This document shows positions 33,790 through 46,978 of a stretch of 64,000 nucleotides of DNA, one piece after another. The DNA lies in contig CM028378.1 in assembly GCA_013146195.2 (NCBI GenBank), forward strand, positions 11,895,350-11,959,349, given 5' to 3'. Origin of the DNA: Codonopsis lanceolata (lineage: Eukaryota; Streptophyta; Magnoliopsida; Asterales; Campanulaceae). Made by a program: the position numbers and the translations under genes. The first letter of the stretch is position 1. Each line of letters starts with the position of its first letter. The notes beneath the pieces were generated by a model that was not told where the DNA came from, did no database searches, and saw only the letters and a program-made list of their open reading frames with translations.

Positions 33790-36700
33790 TGAATTTGAAG
33801 AAATCGTAAATGTATCTACATGTTTGTGAGAATGTTGTTTGACATCTGTGGCTATCTAAGCAAAGGGTGGTTATCGGAGGATTCAAGAATCATATTACAG
33901 AAGAAACATGGTGAAGGACTAGTTTTAAGCGAAGAGAGTATACATAAAACTCCTTGTGAAAATATAAAGTGGCAAGGCTGTAATAATTTTGGCACCTCTC
34001 TGTATGTAAAAATAAAATAACTAACATGGTTCTCCAAAGGTAGAATATTTTCCTTATCACATCGTAACAACGAAGATGCGAGCTTCGCTATCATTTGGAA
34101 CCAAGTCAACAAACTGAGCTCTATATTGAAGATTTGAAGTAATGATGATGGCCTGTGTGTTGTTCTGCTTTGACAGGGGATTGATTGTTATTAATGCTTA
34201 TTTCCTTACTCTATGACTCTCTGCATCACTAAGCACCTTCATGGGTCTATACATGTTTTGTTTCAGCTTGGAGCTTCGATATCCATACAAATCCGTGTCA
34301 AATTGAAGTAGAAGCGTGGTTGCATGGCATTACTTTGGGTGGTTGACATGAACTGGTTGCGTGTCAAATTGAAGTAGAAACTGAAAGATGAATGTTCCAG
34401 TCAAGTGAGAGGATTGGACGAGATATCTAGACTCTCTACCCGAGACGGGTCGACAGAAATGAAACGAAGGAAGGCTGGTAAGGTAAAGTTATCTGTCCTT
34501 TTGTTGAGCAATAATTGGATGAGCTAGCCCTATTCCATGCCCTTCTGGCCCCCGGTTAGGTGCGGAAGTGGCCAACTTGGTGGTTCAACTGCTAATTGAC
34601 TCCCAAGGTAGAGGAGCCAATTTTTTGCATAATCAAAAGCAGTTTCTTGTGCTGTACTGAAGTTGGCTCATTTCTAGGCTACTGTAGTGATGTAAATGAC
34701 TAACCGGGCAATCTTGGTGAGGTATAAAAACTAAACTAGTCCAGACTAGCTTGAGGTCAGAGGTGAGTTGAAAGGCTTGGTGAATTGTCTTTGAATTAAT
34801 ACTTTGAGTCAAACATGGTCAACTGTCGAGTTAGATATCTCTACTCGGCTTGCCCTTGTCGGAAAAGGCGACGTCAATAGAGTACTCATTGAGCTATGGA
34901 CTCGGATCAAGTATACAAGTTTAAGCTCGAACAAACCATTACTTGACACCTCATTCTAGACTGCACTGTTCACAGTTGTTAGATTATCTTACTGGGTTGT
35001 GTCCTGTCAATCCTTGCTTTCGCCATCTCAATCCTGGATTGGGTTCTCGTTGTTCTTGACTTAATCAACGAAGTCATACAATGACGAGGACATTGTCTGT
35101 TCATGCATGGACCATCTCATTGTCTGGTTGGTAAGGACAAACATATGGATTGTGGAAGATAATTACTTGGTAATCAGAAATGCCCCATTGGTATCTTGAC
35201 AAATTGATCGTTATCAGTGATCGTTTTAAATATTTCTTAAGATTTTGAGAATCATAGGACCGCTGATTGTGTTCACATTCTATGTGCTTTGTTATGTTAT
35301 CTTCTCATAGCTGGGATTTGACTAGGAGGATCGGATACAATCATACAAGTGTAGATTTGGGTATCGGATCTGTTAATTTTTTTGTTTATTTTGGTAGATA
35401 TAAGTTAGGTGGAGAAGCTTGCTCTCTCGAGCCGGGCAGGACTACAATATTTACTCTCCTTACCAAAGTTATACAGCAGCCCATCGCTAAACTAGAACAA
35501 TCTTCTATTAATTAGAGATGCTAATCGGGTCAGCCTAGTGATTTCGTTGTGACCCTATAGGGCCACCGGCTTGAAACGGTCCAATAAAATTGCAAATTTA
35601 ACCCTAGCTATGTACTTTTCGGTTTAAAATGGGTTGCTAATAGGTCATATTTAAAAAATATAAAAATATATATATTTAAATCTAAAATTTGAAATTAAGT
35701 AACGATCCACAGCACAATTCAAAAAAATTGAATCGTATATTAAGTTTACAACATCGCCTAAAGAAAAAATAAGGTCGCTAATATTGCATACAAAATAATG
35801 TACTGAATATTACAATATAAAATAATGTAACTACAGTTATATAATTTGACATGAAATGAATACTTAATTATCTTTTTTAATCATATAAATGTTTGGGTAA
35901 AATTCTGATCGGTCTATTTTTTAAAGTTTTTAATCCCAAAAGTTCATTGTTTTTTTTTTCAATTGCAAAAGATCATTTTTCTAAATATTGTTTCGAAAAT
36001 ACCATTATCTCCTTCAACAGCTCTGACAATACACTTTGGATTCGAAAATTACCATTGTTGCGCAACGAAACGGGGATCGAAACTATAATGGATCTGTGTT
36101 GGGTTGAATGATTTTTTAGCAAGACGAAGGCGGAGGAGGAGCGGGGAAGAAGAAGGTTTACGACGGAGAAGATGGAAGAAGAAAGTGGATAACATGGTCT
36201 GGTTTATTATCAATTTATGTCGCGGTGTAAAAATAGATTAATAATATTTCATATATCGCGTTTCAAAAATTAATTCATCGCGGTACATAAAAGTTGATAC
36301 CGTGGTGTAACTTGGATTAAGTATATGTATTGCGGTTTAAAAATTAATTCATCGCGGTATATAAAAGTTGGTATCGTGGTGCAATAAAAATAGACAACTA
36401 TTGAAATGTGATGTAAAAATTGATGAATTGCGGTGCAATAGGACTAGACAGTTAAACTATTGAGCTGCAGTGTAAAAATTAATACAATAAAATTGATAAA
36501 TCGTGGTTCAATAGTCAATGCAGCGTGATTTATTTATGTAACGTGCATCATGCTCATTAAGTGTATCACTGTCTTTTTGCGTCAAAAAATATCATTTTCT
36601 GGTTGAAAATAAAAACACGATACTATTAAAAACTTTGAAAAGTGAACCGTCACAATTTTTCCTAAATATTTAATACAACTCCAACCATTGGGTTATATTC

Positions 36701-39700
36701 TAATGTATATTGGATAATCAGAATCTCTGGCTATATACCACACAAATAGTGATGCTAGTCCTATGGGTTTCAGATCATTCCTGGCAGGTTAAGATCCTAT
36801 AAGGCAACGGTTAAACGGTCCGTTAAACTTACAAACATAATCATTAAATTTTTTCGGTTTAAATGGGTCATCCCTATGATACTCGACACTATTAACATTT
36901 CTACTACCTTCGTAGATGTGTTGAAATTTTGGACTAATAAGGTGTCGAATTGCTAAATCTACACACACCCATGTCGTGTCGTGATACTTTGGCAAAAATG
37001 AAGGATTGGGGTAACCACATTAGTCGGTTTTCGAAAAATATTGAGAGCAACGGGGATCCAAGTATCCAAACTATCACTCGCTGAGTCGACACCTTCTCGT
37101 TGCTAAGTACGCACCCAGTTCACTCTGTCATCTCGTTGCTTTCGCTTTCAAGTTTCAACAATGTGGATTAGGTCTCGTCAGTAATTAATCACTTTCTTCA
37201 AGTCTTGAATTTGATGCATTTATCTTACTCGTTTTCCCACCACCAAATCAACATCAACTTCTGTGAAAACAACGTTGAGAAAATGACGGGCTTTCTGACT
37301 TTTTATATTCCCTCAATTCTCTCAAACTGTTCTTGTTTGATTAAGAAAACAAGATGGGAACTCTTATACTTGTACCGACTTCAAATCTTCTATCTCGAAT
37401 CCAAGTCCGACCCCGTTTACACTCCGTATTCCACTGAATTCACTTTGTAAACAAAAATTCTCGAAAAGTAAATGGTATCGAATTTTTAAAAACATTTTGT
37501 CTACCTATCGAGTTCGACATTTCAGGTTCGAGGCAAAATAATGAATAAGCGACCCTTCGATTTGCTTGGAATCTTTGCACCAACATATCAGAAATAATTT
37601 GTAAATTTCTAATCTATTATCTACTTAAATAATTTTTAGACTACGTGATTTTGAAAAGAAATTGTGGATCAACAAAAAAATTAATTTATGAGACCTAAAA
37701 ACCTTAAACCAAAAGAAATATCGGTTTGAGCCTCTGAGGGTTTAGAATCTGAATGTCTGATTCGTCTGAGGCAGAAGAGGGCCTGAAGAGGGGAAAAATT
37801 TTGAAAATTGAAATTGAAATAAGGAAAATTGGACGAGTACCTGCATCATCAATCATTCACCGGCGCCGGTGGCTTCGAGTTTGTGGATGAGGAACGGCAT
37901 AGTGACTAAGTGAGTGAGACTGTGAGAGTTTTTCTTGCTTTGAGCCTTTGAAATCGAACTGAAGCAGAGCCTGAAGGTGGAGTGGAAATTAATCCGACAG
38001 CCATAGATGCATAGGGAAGACTGAAGAGTGAATCTCGAAGTCGAGGCCGCCGATTGATCGTTCTATCTCCTTGATCTTTCTTCGATTGTCATTGTCCGCC
38101 CTTCCGTCTAATCAACCTTTCGTCTGCCGGCATCACCGCATCAAGCTTCTGCTTCTGTTTCTTGTTTCCAGACAATTTTCCATATTCCCTATTTATATTT
38201 ATTAATATTATATTTATATATTATATATATACTATACATATAAATAAATTTTGGGCCCCTAATTTTTTTGGGCCCTCGACGGTCGCCTCTTTGGCCTATG
38301 CCCAGGAACGACCCTGCTACCTATACAAGTAATTGAATATTTTAATTTTTGAATTGATCGAAACTTTATTCATACCTATCATATTGCTATTATTGAATTG
38401 TTATTTAAAAATAATATTCATTAACTTAATTTAAATTATATATTGTGATGATAAAAGTATCCAATATATTTTAAAATTTAGGTGGACAAATGTATTAATT
38501 ATATATGTATATTTTGATAATGAAATATGAGGCATGAGTCATGAGTGAAATTGACTAAGCATTTTTGTAACAGAAAAAATAATAATAATTACCTTGTTTG
38601 TTGAGGATTAAATTTTTTTTTTGGAAAAAATAAAAACAAAATCTTGTTTTTTGAGAACAAGTATGGAAAGGGTAATTATGTCTAAACATGTAATTATTCA
38701 ATGTAATAATTATTAATGTAGTGGATAAATAAAAAACGTAGTGAAAATAACCCATCCTTTTTTTTTTGAGATTATTAAATTCACTTTTGTGAATTATGAT
38801 GTTTTATTTATGTACATCTAATAGTATAAGTTGGATAATAAGGTGGTTTGTGTATGTAAAAATTATATCTTTAATTCATTTTAATATGGAGGGAGTAAAA
38901 AATAATCCTATCGATAGAATAAAATTAAACATATACTCCCTATGTTCCTAAACTGTTGCCTTGACTTGATTTTTTAAGTTAAACTGAATATTTTTTAAAA
39001 TAAAAAAATCGAACTAACGAATTATGTATTTTATGATTTTGAAAAAAAATAAAATACATATATAAATCAAAAATATATTATACGACATGAAAAATTAGAT
39101 AATTTATATACCAATTAACCAACATAACAAGTTGACTAACGAAATGGGTACATTAGTAATTTACAAGAGTAGTCTTTGACAATCTCATGCTAATGAAATT
39201 GAAACGTGCAAGTGATGCAGCCTCTTTCACATAACTAACTCTTTAAATTGGACATTTTTGAAATCAAATTTTCAAACTAAAGAATATACTGAAAGAATAT
39301 GCTGATAATAAGGTGTATGACCTTTGACAATATACAGAAAATATGGGATACACAATAATAAAATAATAATAATAATTATTATTATTATAATAAAAGGAAA
39401 AAAACTTAGTTAAAATGGTCTTACGAATATTTTTTGTGAGACGATTCATCTTTATCCGACTCAATATATGTTAGTGGATTGAGCTATGAGATAATGCGAT
39501 TTTGTTTTACAAATTAAAATCGGGTTATCTTACAAAAGATTTACTCATAATAAAAATAAATTAATAATAATAATAATGGAAAGAAATGTTTGACTTTGGC
39601 TCTTAACATCATGGAGTGAGAAATAAGGTACTTTTCTTGCAGTTGACTTGGGGAAACGGCTTCTTGTTTCTACACTGGTCGTGTGCAAATTATTGTAGTG

Positions 39701-40216
39701 TCCGACTTTTTATTGAGCAATAAATATAATATTGTAATTATACCCAATGATGAGAAATAGTTTCAAGTTTGAAACTGAAAAAATAATTCAAATTTATTCA
39801 ATCATTATGTAACGAACTAATTACACTCCAACATATAGAAAACTCTCTCTCGGCCGGGGGCGGCGGTGATGGTGGTGGTGGGTGGGTGGGAAGCGTTGAA
39901 AGACTGCAATTTTGCAATAAAATAGGTGGAAGTTTGCTTTTTTCATGCTCCAAAGGTTATTCATAATAATTAAATTGAGGACCAAAAGGATTAAGTGTAG
40001 ATCTCATATAAGACTGTCTTACGAATCTTAATTTGTAAGATGTGACTCTAATATCTCATAGTTCAATCTACCAATATACGATGGGTCGGATAAAACGAAG
40101 CAGTTTTACAAAAAAATATCTATTAGACCGTTTTATCCAAATTTTTGCTAAGAATTAAATAGGAGAGTGTAATAAGGTGTCCGTGTTTCCCACGTCAAAG
40201 TTCTTTTAAGGATAAT

Positions 40217-40908
40217 AATTCTCCGTTCATAAATAATGGTTCTCTTTGATCTAACATATCGTTTAAGAAAAAATAATTGGCTGTATTATAATTATTAATG
40301 TAATGTTTGGTTTTGTTGACAATGAGATGACTTGATTACCTATGCAACATACCAGTTCCCTCCGAGGGAAATGATTCGGGTTTCGGACAAGTCCATTGCA
40401 ACTTATAGGCTTAGGCGATCGCTCAGTGTTTTGACTGAGCAACCGCTTGATCCAAAATCCTTCGAGGCATGCTACTGGATTTTACGCGGTCGTCTAGTGC
40501 TTTGGGCTGAGCGACCACTTGGCCCTGTTTTTTTAAGTTTTTGTTACTTTGTCCGTTTTTTGTTCTTTTAAGTGTTTTAGGGTTTCTATTATATCCATAT
40601 AAATAATTGTATTCCTTGAATGTTTTCAAGAGAGTCTCTAATAAAATTTTGACAGTCCGTTGACCTCAATATCTCTCTTCTTTGTGATTGATCCTATTAT
40701 ATTTTGTTAATTTGTTTGCTAGTCTTCCGCTATGCACAACAGATTTCCTTTAATGCCCTTATACACGTGATCATAATTAAAATAAGTAGGAAAAAATAAG
40801 GATAAAGTGGTAAAATTATTTTTCCTACGAAAGAAAGTTTTGAAAGAGAAAATATTTTGTACAAATAAAAAAAAGTAAATAGGGACAATTATTTAGGAGC
40901 GGGGGGAG
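40217..40908. mobile_element. Stowaway-like MITE split by a solo LTR
   Basis: Left part 40217-40313 (TTCTCCGTTCATAAATAATGG, ATCGTTTAAGAAAAAATAATTG) and right part 40742-40908 (TTTCCTTTAATGCCCTTATAC, GGGACAATTATTTAGGAGCG, GGGGGAG then TA) together match the 250-260-bp family copies at 31.7 and 44.2 kb. The interruption falls exactly in the segment that reads GTGTAGTTTCCTTTAAA in other copies. Confidence 0.75.
40314..40741 (+). mobile_element. Copia-like solo LTR, 428 bp, nested in a MITE
   Basis: It begins TGTTGACAATGAG and ends CTATGCACAACA. Flanks are GGTTT and GATTT, a 5-bp duplication with one change. A TATA-like CATATAAATAATTG is at about 40596. TGTTG...CAACA ends are usual for Ty1/copia LTRs. 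Only one LTR is present. The short ORF inside (40332-40571) is not supported. Confidence 0.75.
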
Positions 40909-41248
40909 TAGTTAAGAACCAATCGGGGGATAATACAACTCTTCCATTTTTGGATTTTTTTAGTTCTTCTTTTCTAAATAATTATATTGTTTGTCTGGCA
41001 TATATATGAATATAAATTATTTGACAATATTATAAATAGCAGTATTATACACCTTCGGTTCCATTTTGAGAGTCCATATTTGTGAAGTCTAATAATTAAA
41101 AGATCAACAATGCTAGGTTTAATTACAACTAAGCTTTAGTGAATGATAAAATTGTCTTTCACTAAAACACATTTGACCCTCATAAAGACTTAGTTGTAAC
41201 AATAGTTGTAAGAAGTAATTAACAATATAATATTTTTGCTAAGAGATA

Positions 41249-41671
41249 TTCCCTCAGTTTCACATAAAGAGTCTATATTTGAAAAGCCAATTATTTAAAG
41301 ATATATAACTTTCATTAGAGTTGGTCTTAATTACAATAATGCTTTAGTATAATTAAAATGTTAATATCAAATATGAATGATAATGTTGATGCGTTATGGA
41401 GATTCTAGACATGATTTTTGAAAGTACAATTTTAAAGTATCCAAAAACAGTGTAGTACTTTGTCTGGAATGGAGGAAGTATATATATAACTAGAAATAGT
41501 GTTGATCATAATTACAATAATGTTTAAACATAGTCAATATATGTTAATATCAAATATGCAAGCTAAAATTGAAATGTTATGAATATTATATAAATGATTT
41601 TTGATAGTGAATTCTTTAAGTGAAACTTCCCAAAATAATATGTGGACTATTTACCTAGAATGAAGAGAGTA
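41249..41671. mobile_element. Two adjacent Stowaway-like MITEs, the second truncated
   Basis: Copy 1 (41249-41478) has ends TTCCCTCAGTTTC and TCTGGAATGGAGGAAG with TA on each side. Copy 2 (about 41482-41671) repeats its right two-thirds (GATCATAATTACAATAATG, GTTAATATCAAATATG, GATTTTTGATAGTGAATTC) and ends AGAATGAAGAGAG then TA, lacking its left end. A related left end lies at 41050-41100 (CGGTTCCATTTTGAGAGTCC). Confidence 0.6.
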
Positions 41672-41776
41672 TATAGTTTTATTTGAAGTCCATGTGCATG
41701 TAGAGTAACAAGAAAAAGTAAGGATACATGTAAACCTTTTTTATTTTTAAATGGAAAATTTAGAAACATGATAAAT

Positions 41777-44067
41777 TCATACTATAGTATATTAAAGTTG
41801 GTGAGGACAACTTTCATAGTGACACATCACTTAACTTTTGATATTGTTAAATCCTCAAAACTCCACATCACATGACTTGAAACTTTTCATTTTCTAGACA
41901 TTAGCTAAAAATAATAATTAATAATAGTTAATATGATATTGTGATATTAATCATTTATTATTAATCTCTTCTATTATTAATAATAGTGGAAATCTTATAT
42001 AGAAAGACTTTTATTAACAACATTATTTCTTAATCAATGTGAGATAATATTATTATATTGGCATTAAGTGAGTACTTTACATTAATTACCCACTTCTAAC
42101 ACCATACTTTAAGCCTTACTATGTTATTCATCCAAAACTCGATTTGGACAAAAAAATGTTCATTTCGATACTCTTGCCGAGTATAACACATTTGCATAAT
42201 TAATTTTACCAACAAACAAATGACACGTAAAGAAATTTATGTCTCAAGTTGCACAATTACTTTCACTAAAAACACTAATTTTTCAACAAGTATTATACTT
42301 TAAATCTTAATATCTTATTCATCCAAAACTCGATTTGGACAAATAAATATATCATTTCGATACTCTCACCGAGTAGAACACATTTGTATAATTATCTTTG
42401 CCAACAAACAAATGACACGTAAAGAAATTTGTGCCTCAAGTTTCACAATTTATTTCACTAAACACACTAATTTTTCAACAAGTATTATACTTTAAAAATT
42501 GATATCTTATTCATAAAAACTCGATTTAGACAAATAAATATATCATTTCGATGCTCTGACCGAGTAGAACACATTTGCACAATTACATTTGCCAACAAAC
42601 AAATGATACATAAAGAAATTTGTGCATCAAGTTGCACAATTTCTTTAATTAACAACACTAATTTTTCACTAAGATGCATCTTTACTATAATTACCAATAA
42701 AAGTGATGTAACAAACATTGGTTGAAAATTGACATTTGTTTAAAAAATATTTGGATAAATGACTTTTACTAAACTAACAAAATAAGATATATGTTAACAA
42801 TTGTTAGAAGTTGATATTGGTTTTAAAAGTCCTTACACAAAATCTTACCAATAAAAATGATTTATTTCTCATTAGTTACAAATAATTATAAATTTTAATT
42901 TTTTTTAGATAAGTGACTTCAACTATTATGACCGATAGAAGATATACATTTCACATTGGCTTGAAAAGTGACATTTTTTTAAAAAGTTTAAAAATAAAAG
43001 ATTTCTATTATTATTAGAAATAGAAGAAATGCATCACATATTGGTTAGAAAATTATTTTAGTTTAATTTTTTTAGATAAAATTCTTTTACTAAAAATAGA
43101 AAAAATGTATCTCACATTGGATAGAAAGTAATGTTGGTTTTAAAAGTCTTAAGATAAAATATTTCTACTATTATTATTAATATAATAAATGTATCCCACA
43201 TTCGTTAGAAAATGATGTTGGTTTTAAAAGACTTTATATAAAAAACTTCTACTATTATTACCTATAAAATAGATATATCCCACATTGGTTAGAAATTGAT
43301 AATGGTTTAAAAAGTTTTAAGATAAAAGACTTCTACAATTGTGCCTCAGGTTGCACAATTTCTTTAATTAAAAACACTAATTTTTCAACAAGTATTATAC
43401 TTTAACCATTGATATCTTATTCATCCAAAACTCGATTTAGACAAATGAATATATCATTTCGATGTTCTCACTGAGTAGAACACATTTGCACAATTACCTT
43501 TGCCACCAAACAAATGACACGTAAAGAAATCCGTGCATCAAGTGACACAATTTCTTTTACTAACAATACTAATTTTTCACTAAGATGCATCTCTACTATA
43601 ATTACCAATAAAAGTGATGTAACAAACATTAGTTGAAAATTGATATTTGTTTAAAAAATATTTAGATAAATGACTATTGGTGATTAACATAAAAACTCTT
43701 TTATCTAAATACTTTTATAACCAATATCCATTTATAAATAATGTTAATCGTAACTTCTATGAAATAATATCGTAAATTTATTTCAATATTTTCTCAGTGG
43801 GCAAAACTCTAATATGATCAAAACCGAACCATAACCCCAAAAATAGAGCTTCGACCGCAGCCGCTCAAAACAATGAAAACATGATTTCTACTTTATATGT
43901 GAATTTATTTGCTTTATTTGTTTACATCCATTACTTTTTAAAGCATAATTTATACTTTATATACGTGATTCATCAATATATAATGAAACATTCAAATTAA
44001 TAAAAATATGTAATTGTTGATCTTTAATTTATATTGCACCCGTGCGAAACACGGACTCAATAACTAG
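41777..44067 (+). mobile_element. Non-autonomous Helitron-like element, about 2.3 kb
   Basis: The 3' end has a short hairpin CCGTG-CGAAA-CACGG followed by AACTCAATAACTAG-type sequence ending CTAG, with T next, the hallmark of plant Helitrons. The 5' end TCATACTATAGTATATTAAA with GTTGGTGAGGACAAC resembles plant Helitron 5' termini. Inside there is no Rep/helicase ORF. The body holds about 191-bp repeats and AT-rich 85-100-bp repeats. The 5' boundary is less certain than the 3' one. Confidence 0.7.
42121..43600. repeat. 191-bp repeats inside the Helitron-like element
   Basis: Units starting TTATTCATCCAAAACTCGAT lie at about 42121, 42312 and 42504 (spacing 191 and 192), each with CGAGTA-AACACATTTG and CAACAAACAAATGA-AC. 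A fourth copy is at 43414. Between 42680 and 43330 are about six diverged units with CACATTGG(T)TAGAAA-TGA and TTTAAAAGTCTTAAGATAAAA. Confidence 0.8.
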
Positions 44068-44208
44068 TTTAAATAAAACAAAAAGGAAAAATGACAAATA
44101 TTTAGCGTATTGGCTTTTTATATATTTTACACGTGTGCTTTAAATGTCCTTAATGTTTACAGTCCACACTAAGACATAACATGTGATAAATATAAATGTA
44201 AAATTATA

Positions 44209-44461
44209 CTCCCTTGTCCCAAAATGATTGTTCTGTTTGACCGATACACGAATTAAGAAAAAATAATTGAGTTAATTATTGATATTGATTTGATGTGTAG
44301 TTTTCTTTAAATCCCATATGTATGTGACTCATAATTAAAGTAATATGAAAAATTAAGAGTAAATGGTAAAAATATTATTCTAAAATGAAAGTTTTAAATA
44401 AGACAATAACTTTGGGATGAACGAAAAAGAAAAGTAGAACAACAGTTTTGGGACAGAGAAG
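44209..44461. mobile_element. Stowaway-like MITE, 253 bp
   Basis: The left end is CTCCCTTGTCCCAAAATGAT and the right end TTTTGGGACAGAGAAG, flanked by TA (44207-44208 and 44462-44463). Fifty bases later the LTR at 44512 begins. Its right two-thirds plus part of the 50 bp are repeated at 54735-54903. Confidence 0.8.
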
Positions 44462-44511
44462 TACAAAAATAGACAAATATTAAGAGACAATAAAATTTTA
44501 AAAGTGCACAT

Positions 44512-45133
44512 TGATGAGCTGCGTGGTCCAAAAGGTCCAAACAACGGTCACATGCCAAGCACGCCATCACCATTGTCACGAGGGAATCACGTGCACTCAT
44601 CATGGTATAACCCCGACACCTAAGCGGGCAGGGATAGATCCCTGGCCGCCTAGGCTTACCAAGCGAGGAGTATCCTGCCTGCCGTCTGGAGGTCAAGAGT
44701 GTAGTGAGCAGGGAGATGTCTGAGGCGAGCATAGCCAGCCCCCCAGGGGTATGTTAACGGTCGTCCAGAACGTGGGGAGTTAATGTCGGGAAATCCGCCG
44801 CCACGTTTTGGACGTGACCCTGGTCGTGCTCGTTTTTCCCGCTTGCGTATTTATAGCCACGTCCCAGCTTTTAATGCTGGCCGTATATAAACCTTTCTCC
44901 AATAAAGGGAGAGGTACATTCACAAATTTATAGGCTGAAACTCTGTCAAAATATACTTGCACTTGTTGGTTTACTAATTATCACACCGGAGTGCTTTTGC
45001 ATGGATAACCCCTGCCTAATTCACATTTTCTTTGGATTTCTTTGACAAATTTGAGCCACAAGTCACAGATAGATTAAAAGCCAAATATCCGATTCTCTTA
45101 GCCTAGTGTATCCTCATAATTTTGGATACATCA
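44512..45133 (+). repeat. 5' LTR of the Tat-like element
   Basis: It starts TGATGAGCTGCGTGG and ends TTTTGGATACATCA. A TATA-like CCGTATATAAACC lies at about 44881. It is about 85-90 percent alike by eye to the copy at 54.13-54.73 kb. Confidence 0.8.
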
Positions 45134-45152
45134 GTTGGTTCCGTTGTCGGGA
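45134..45152 (+). other. Primer binding site of the Tat-like element
   Basis: GTTGGTTCCGTTGTCGGGA directly follows the LTR and is the same type as that of the TR-GAG element. Confidence 0.6.
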
Positions 45153-45203
45153 ACGATTTGCAAAGTTTGAATACTTTTTTCGAAGACTCTTTAAGTTCTT
45201 ATT

Positions 45204-46922
45204 ATGGCTGCTAATGGTGTTAATTTGCCGGAGGATGGGCATACAGCTACTCCTAGTGTGGAGGTCTAGACTGACAACATATTACCCCTCCTCCTCCACA
45301 TGATGCCTGTCATCAGATCAACTAGAGATGAGGTTTGGAATCATTGGCCCGCAGTGCAGTGGCAGTTATTGGACTAGCCAATGAGTTTCATGAGGAGGCT
45401 CTGCGTCAGCGAGCATTATACTTAGGGCAAATGCATCAACTAAACCAACAGTTGATTGCTATGGGCAAGCCTCCATTACCTATTGAACTAGAACCACTTC
45501 CTACTGTGCCCGTGCAGAGTCAGGCGGTGAGTGTGTCTAGACCAGCGAGAGATCCCCCAAAGGCCAGCTGGGGTTCCATCTCAACCCCGTGAGCGGGAGT
45601 CGAGCAGGGGACGTAGTCAGCACGAGGGGTGGGCTAGTCATCGAGTTATTCCAAGTGTTTACTATCGCCTTGTCCCTCGAGCAGGGGAGGACTCAGCCTA
45701 GTCTTGCCGCCACGAGCGGTCACCCTCTCTACTTAGGTCACATGCTCGTAGGCACCATTCTCCGTCTCTACGTAGATCGCATGCCCGCTGGCACCGTTCC
45801 CCATCACCTAGGGGATCACATACTAACAAACATCGATCATCTTCCCCACATCAGTCAAGGGGAAGGCATGAGCTGCCTCCCTCCAGCAACGAGTAAAATG
45901 GGGTGGGAGCGCTGCCAGATCAAGTACAGCAGGCCGCGGGAGGCCCCCAGGTACAAATGACGCAAGCCGTGGGCATAGCTCAAGCCATAGGAGCTATGGG
46001 TCCCCCACAGGCCCCTCTTGTGCCCGGTGTACAGTTTCAGCCCGCTGGTGGTTAGCCAGTTGTAGTAAATGCACATGATTTTGAGAAGTTGAAACGGCGC
46101 ATGGAAGCATGGGAGTAAGACAAGGCCTTGGAAGGCAACTTTATGGGCACTGCATCTAGCCCTTTGGCTCAATGGATCGAGAATTCCCCTCCGGCACAAG
46201 GCCTCATCTTTCCCAATATTAAAGAGTATACAGGGAAGACCCCTTCCTCGCAGATCGATCAACAACTGGGTTAACCTGCGAGCAAAGTTTCTGGCCGATT
46301 TTAGGACTTCGGGAGCCATTGTCAAGACAAGGGCAGACTTGTCTAAAATCAAGCAAAGGGCCCATGAATCTACTTCTAGTTACTTAGAGAGGTTCACAAA
46401 GATGCTCGAGCAAGTGTCTGGCTTATCCGAGAAGGAGGTCACTTTGTGTTTTGAGACTGGCTTGCTCGAGGGAGAAGGTGGCCTGAGATCAGAGTTGAGT
46501 ATGAGGGAGCCCAAAACGCATGCAGAAATGTTGATGCGGGCTTAGAAATATTGTGCGGGAGAGACTGTAAAAAATAAGAAGAAGGAGAACACAAAGGCTA
46601 GTGGGAATGGAAACGCTGGCAAGCACATCAGACAGAGTGAAGGGGGTGGTTATAATCGAAGTAAATCGAGGTATGACCGCCCAAGAGAATTCCTTCGGGA
46701 AAGTGACCTCACCCCGTTTAATACATTATGGGAAGACATATTGTATGAGGTACGGGATGAGCTCCCCTGTGCACCACGTTTGAGCGCAGAGTCTGCAAAT
46801 ACTAGAGATCGTACGAGGATGTGTGTCTACCATGATGACTATGGGCACACCACAGAGGAATGTTGGCCGCTGAAGAAGGCCATTCAAAAGTTGATCAATG
46901 AAAGGAGATTGGATTGTTTCTA
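45204..46922 (+). pseudogene. gag of the Tat-like element (broken)
   Basis: The start is the ATG at 45204 (MAANGVNLPEDG), with an early TAG. In a shifted frame from 45335, EEALRQRALYLGQMHQLNQQL matches the AEYYNKMYALNQQLLALG segment of the TR-GAG element. Capsid pieces follow: WIENSPPAQGLIFPN (about 46171), a gap of roughly 100 bases, then NWVNLRAKFLADF and YLERFTKMLEQVSGLSEKEV (46262-46545). The C-terminal knuckle-like CVYHDDYGHTTEECWPLKKAI (about 46820-46890) is typical of the Tat lineage. At least three frame changes and several stops are present. Confidence 0.65.
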
Positions 46923-46978
46923 GTGAGATGGAGACAATAGGGGAAATGCCCCTCGTAGGGATGCACCACCTGTTCACG

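Larger units (their letters stand above)
34017..41048. other. Gene-poor intergenic region
   Basis: No protein-coding gene is supported. Features seen: two diverged copies of ATTAATTCATCGCGGTA-ATAAAAGTTG at about 36282 and 36342 within a GCGGT(G/A)-rich block (36210-36520); a GGGCCC-rich end-like sequence at 38250-38325 (GGGCCCTCGACGGTCGCC, then TATGCCCAGGAACGACCCTG), which may be the terminus of a DNA transposon; MITE-like ends at 38886-38897 (GGAGGGAGTA) and 38936-38955 (TACTCCCTATGTTCC) without confident partners; and a G-rich tract at 39853-39895. Confidence 0.4.
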
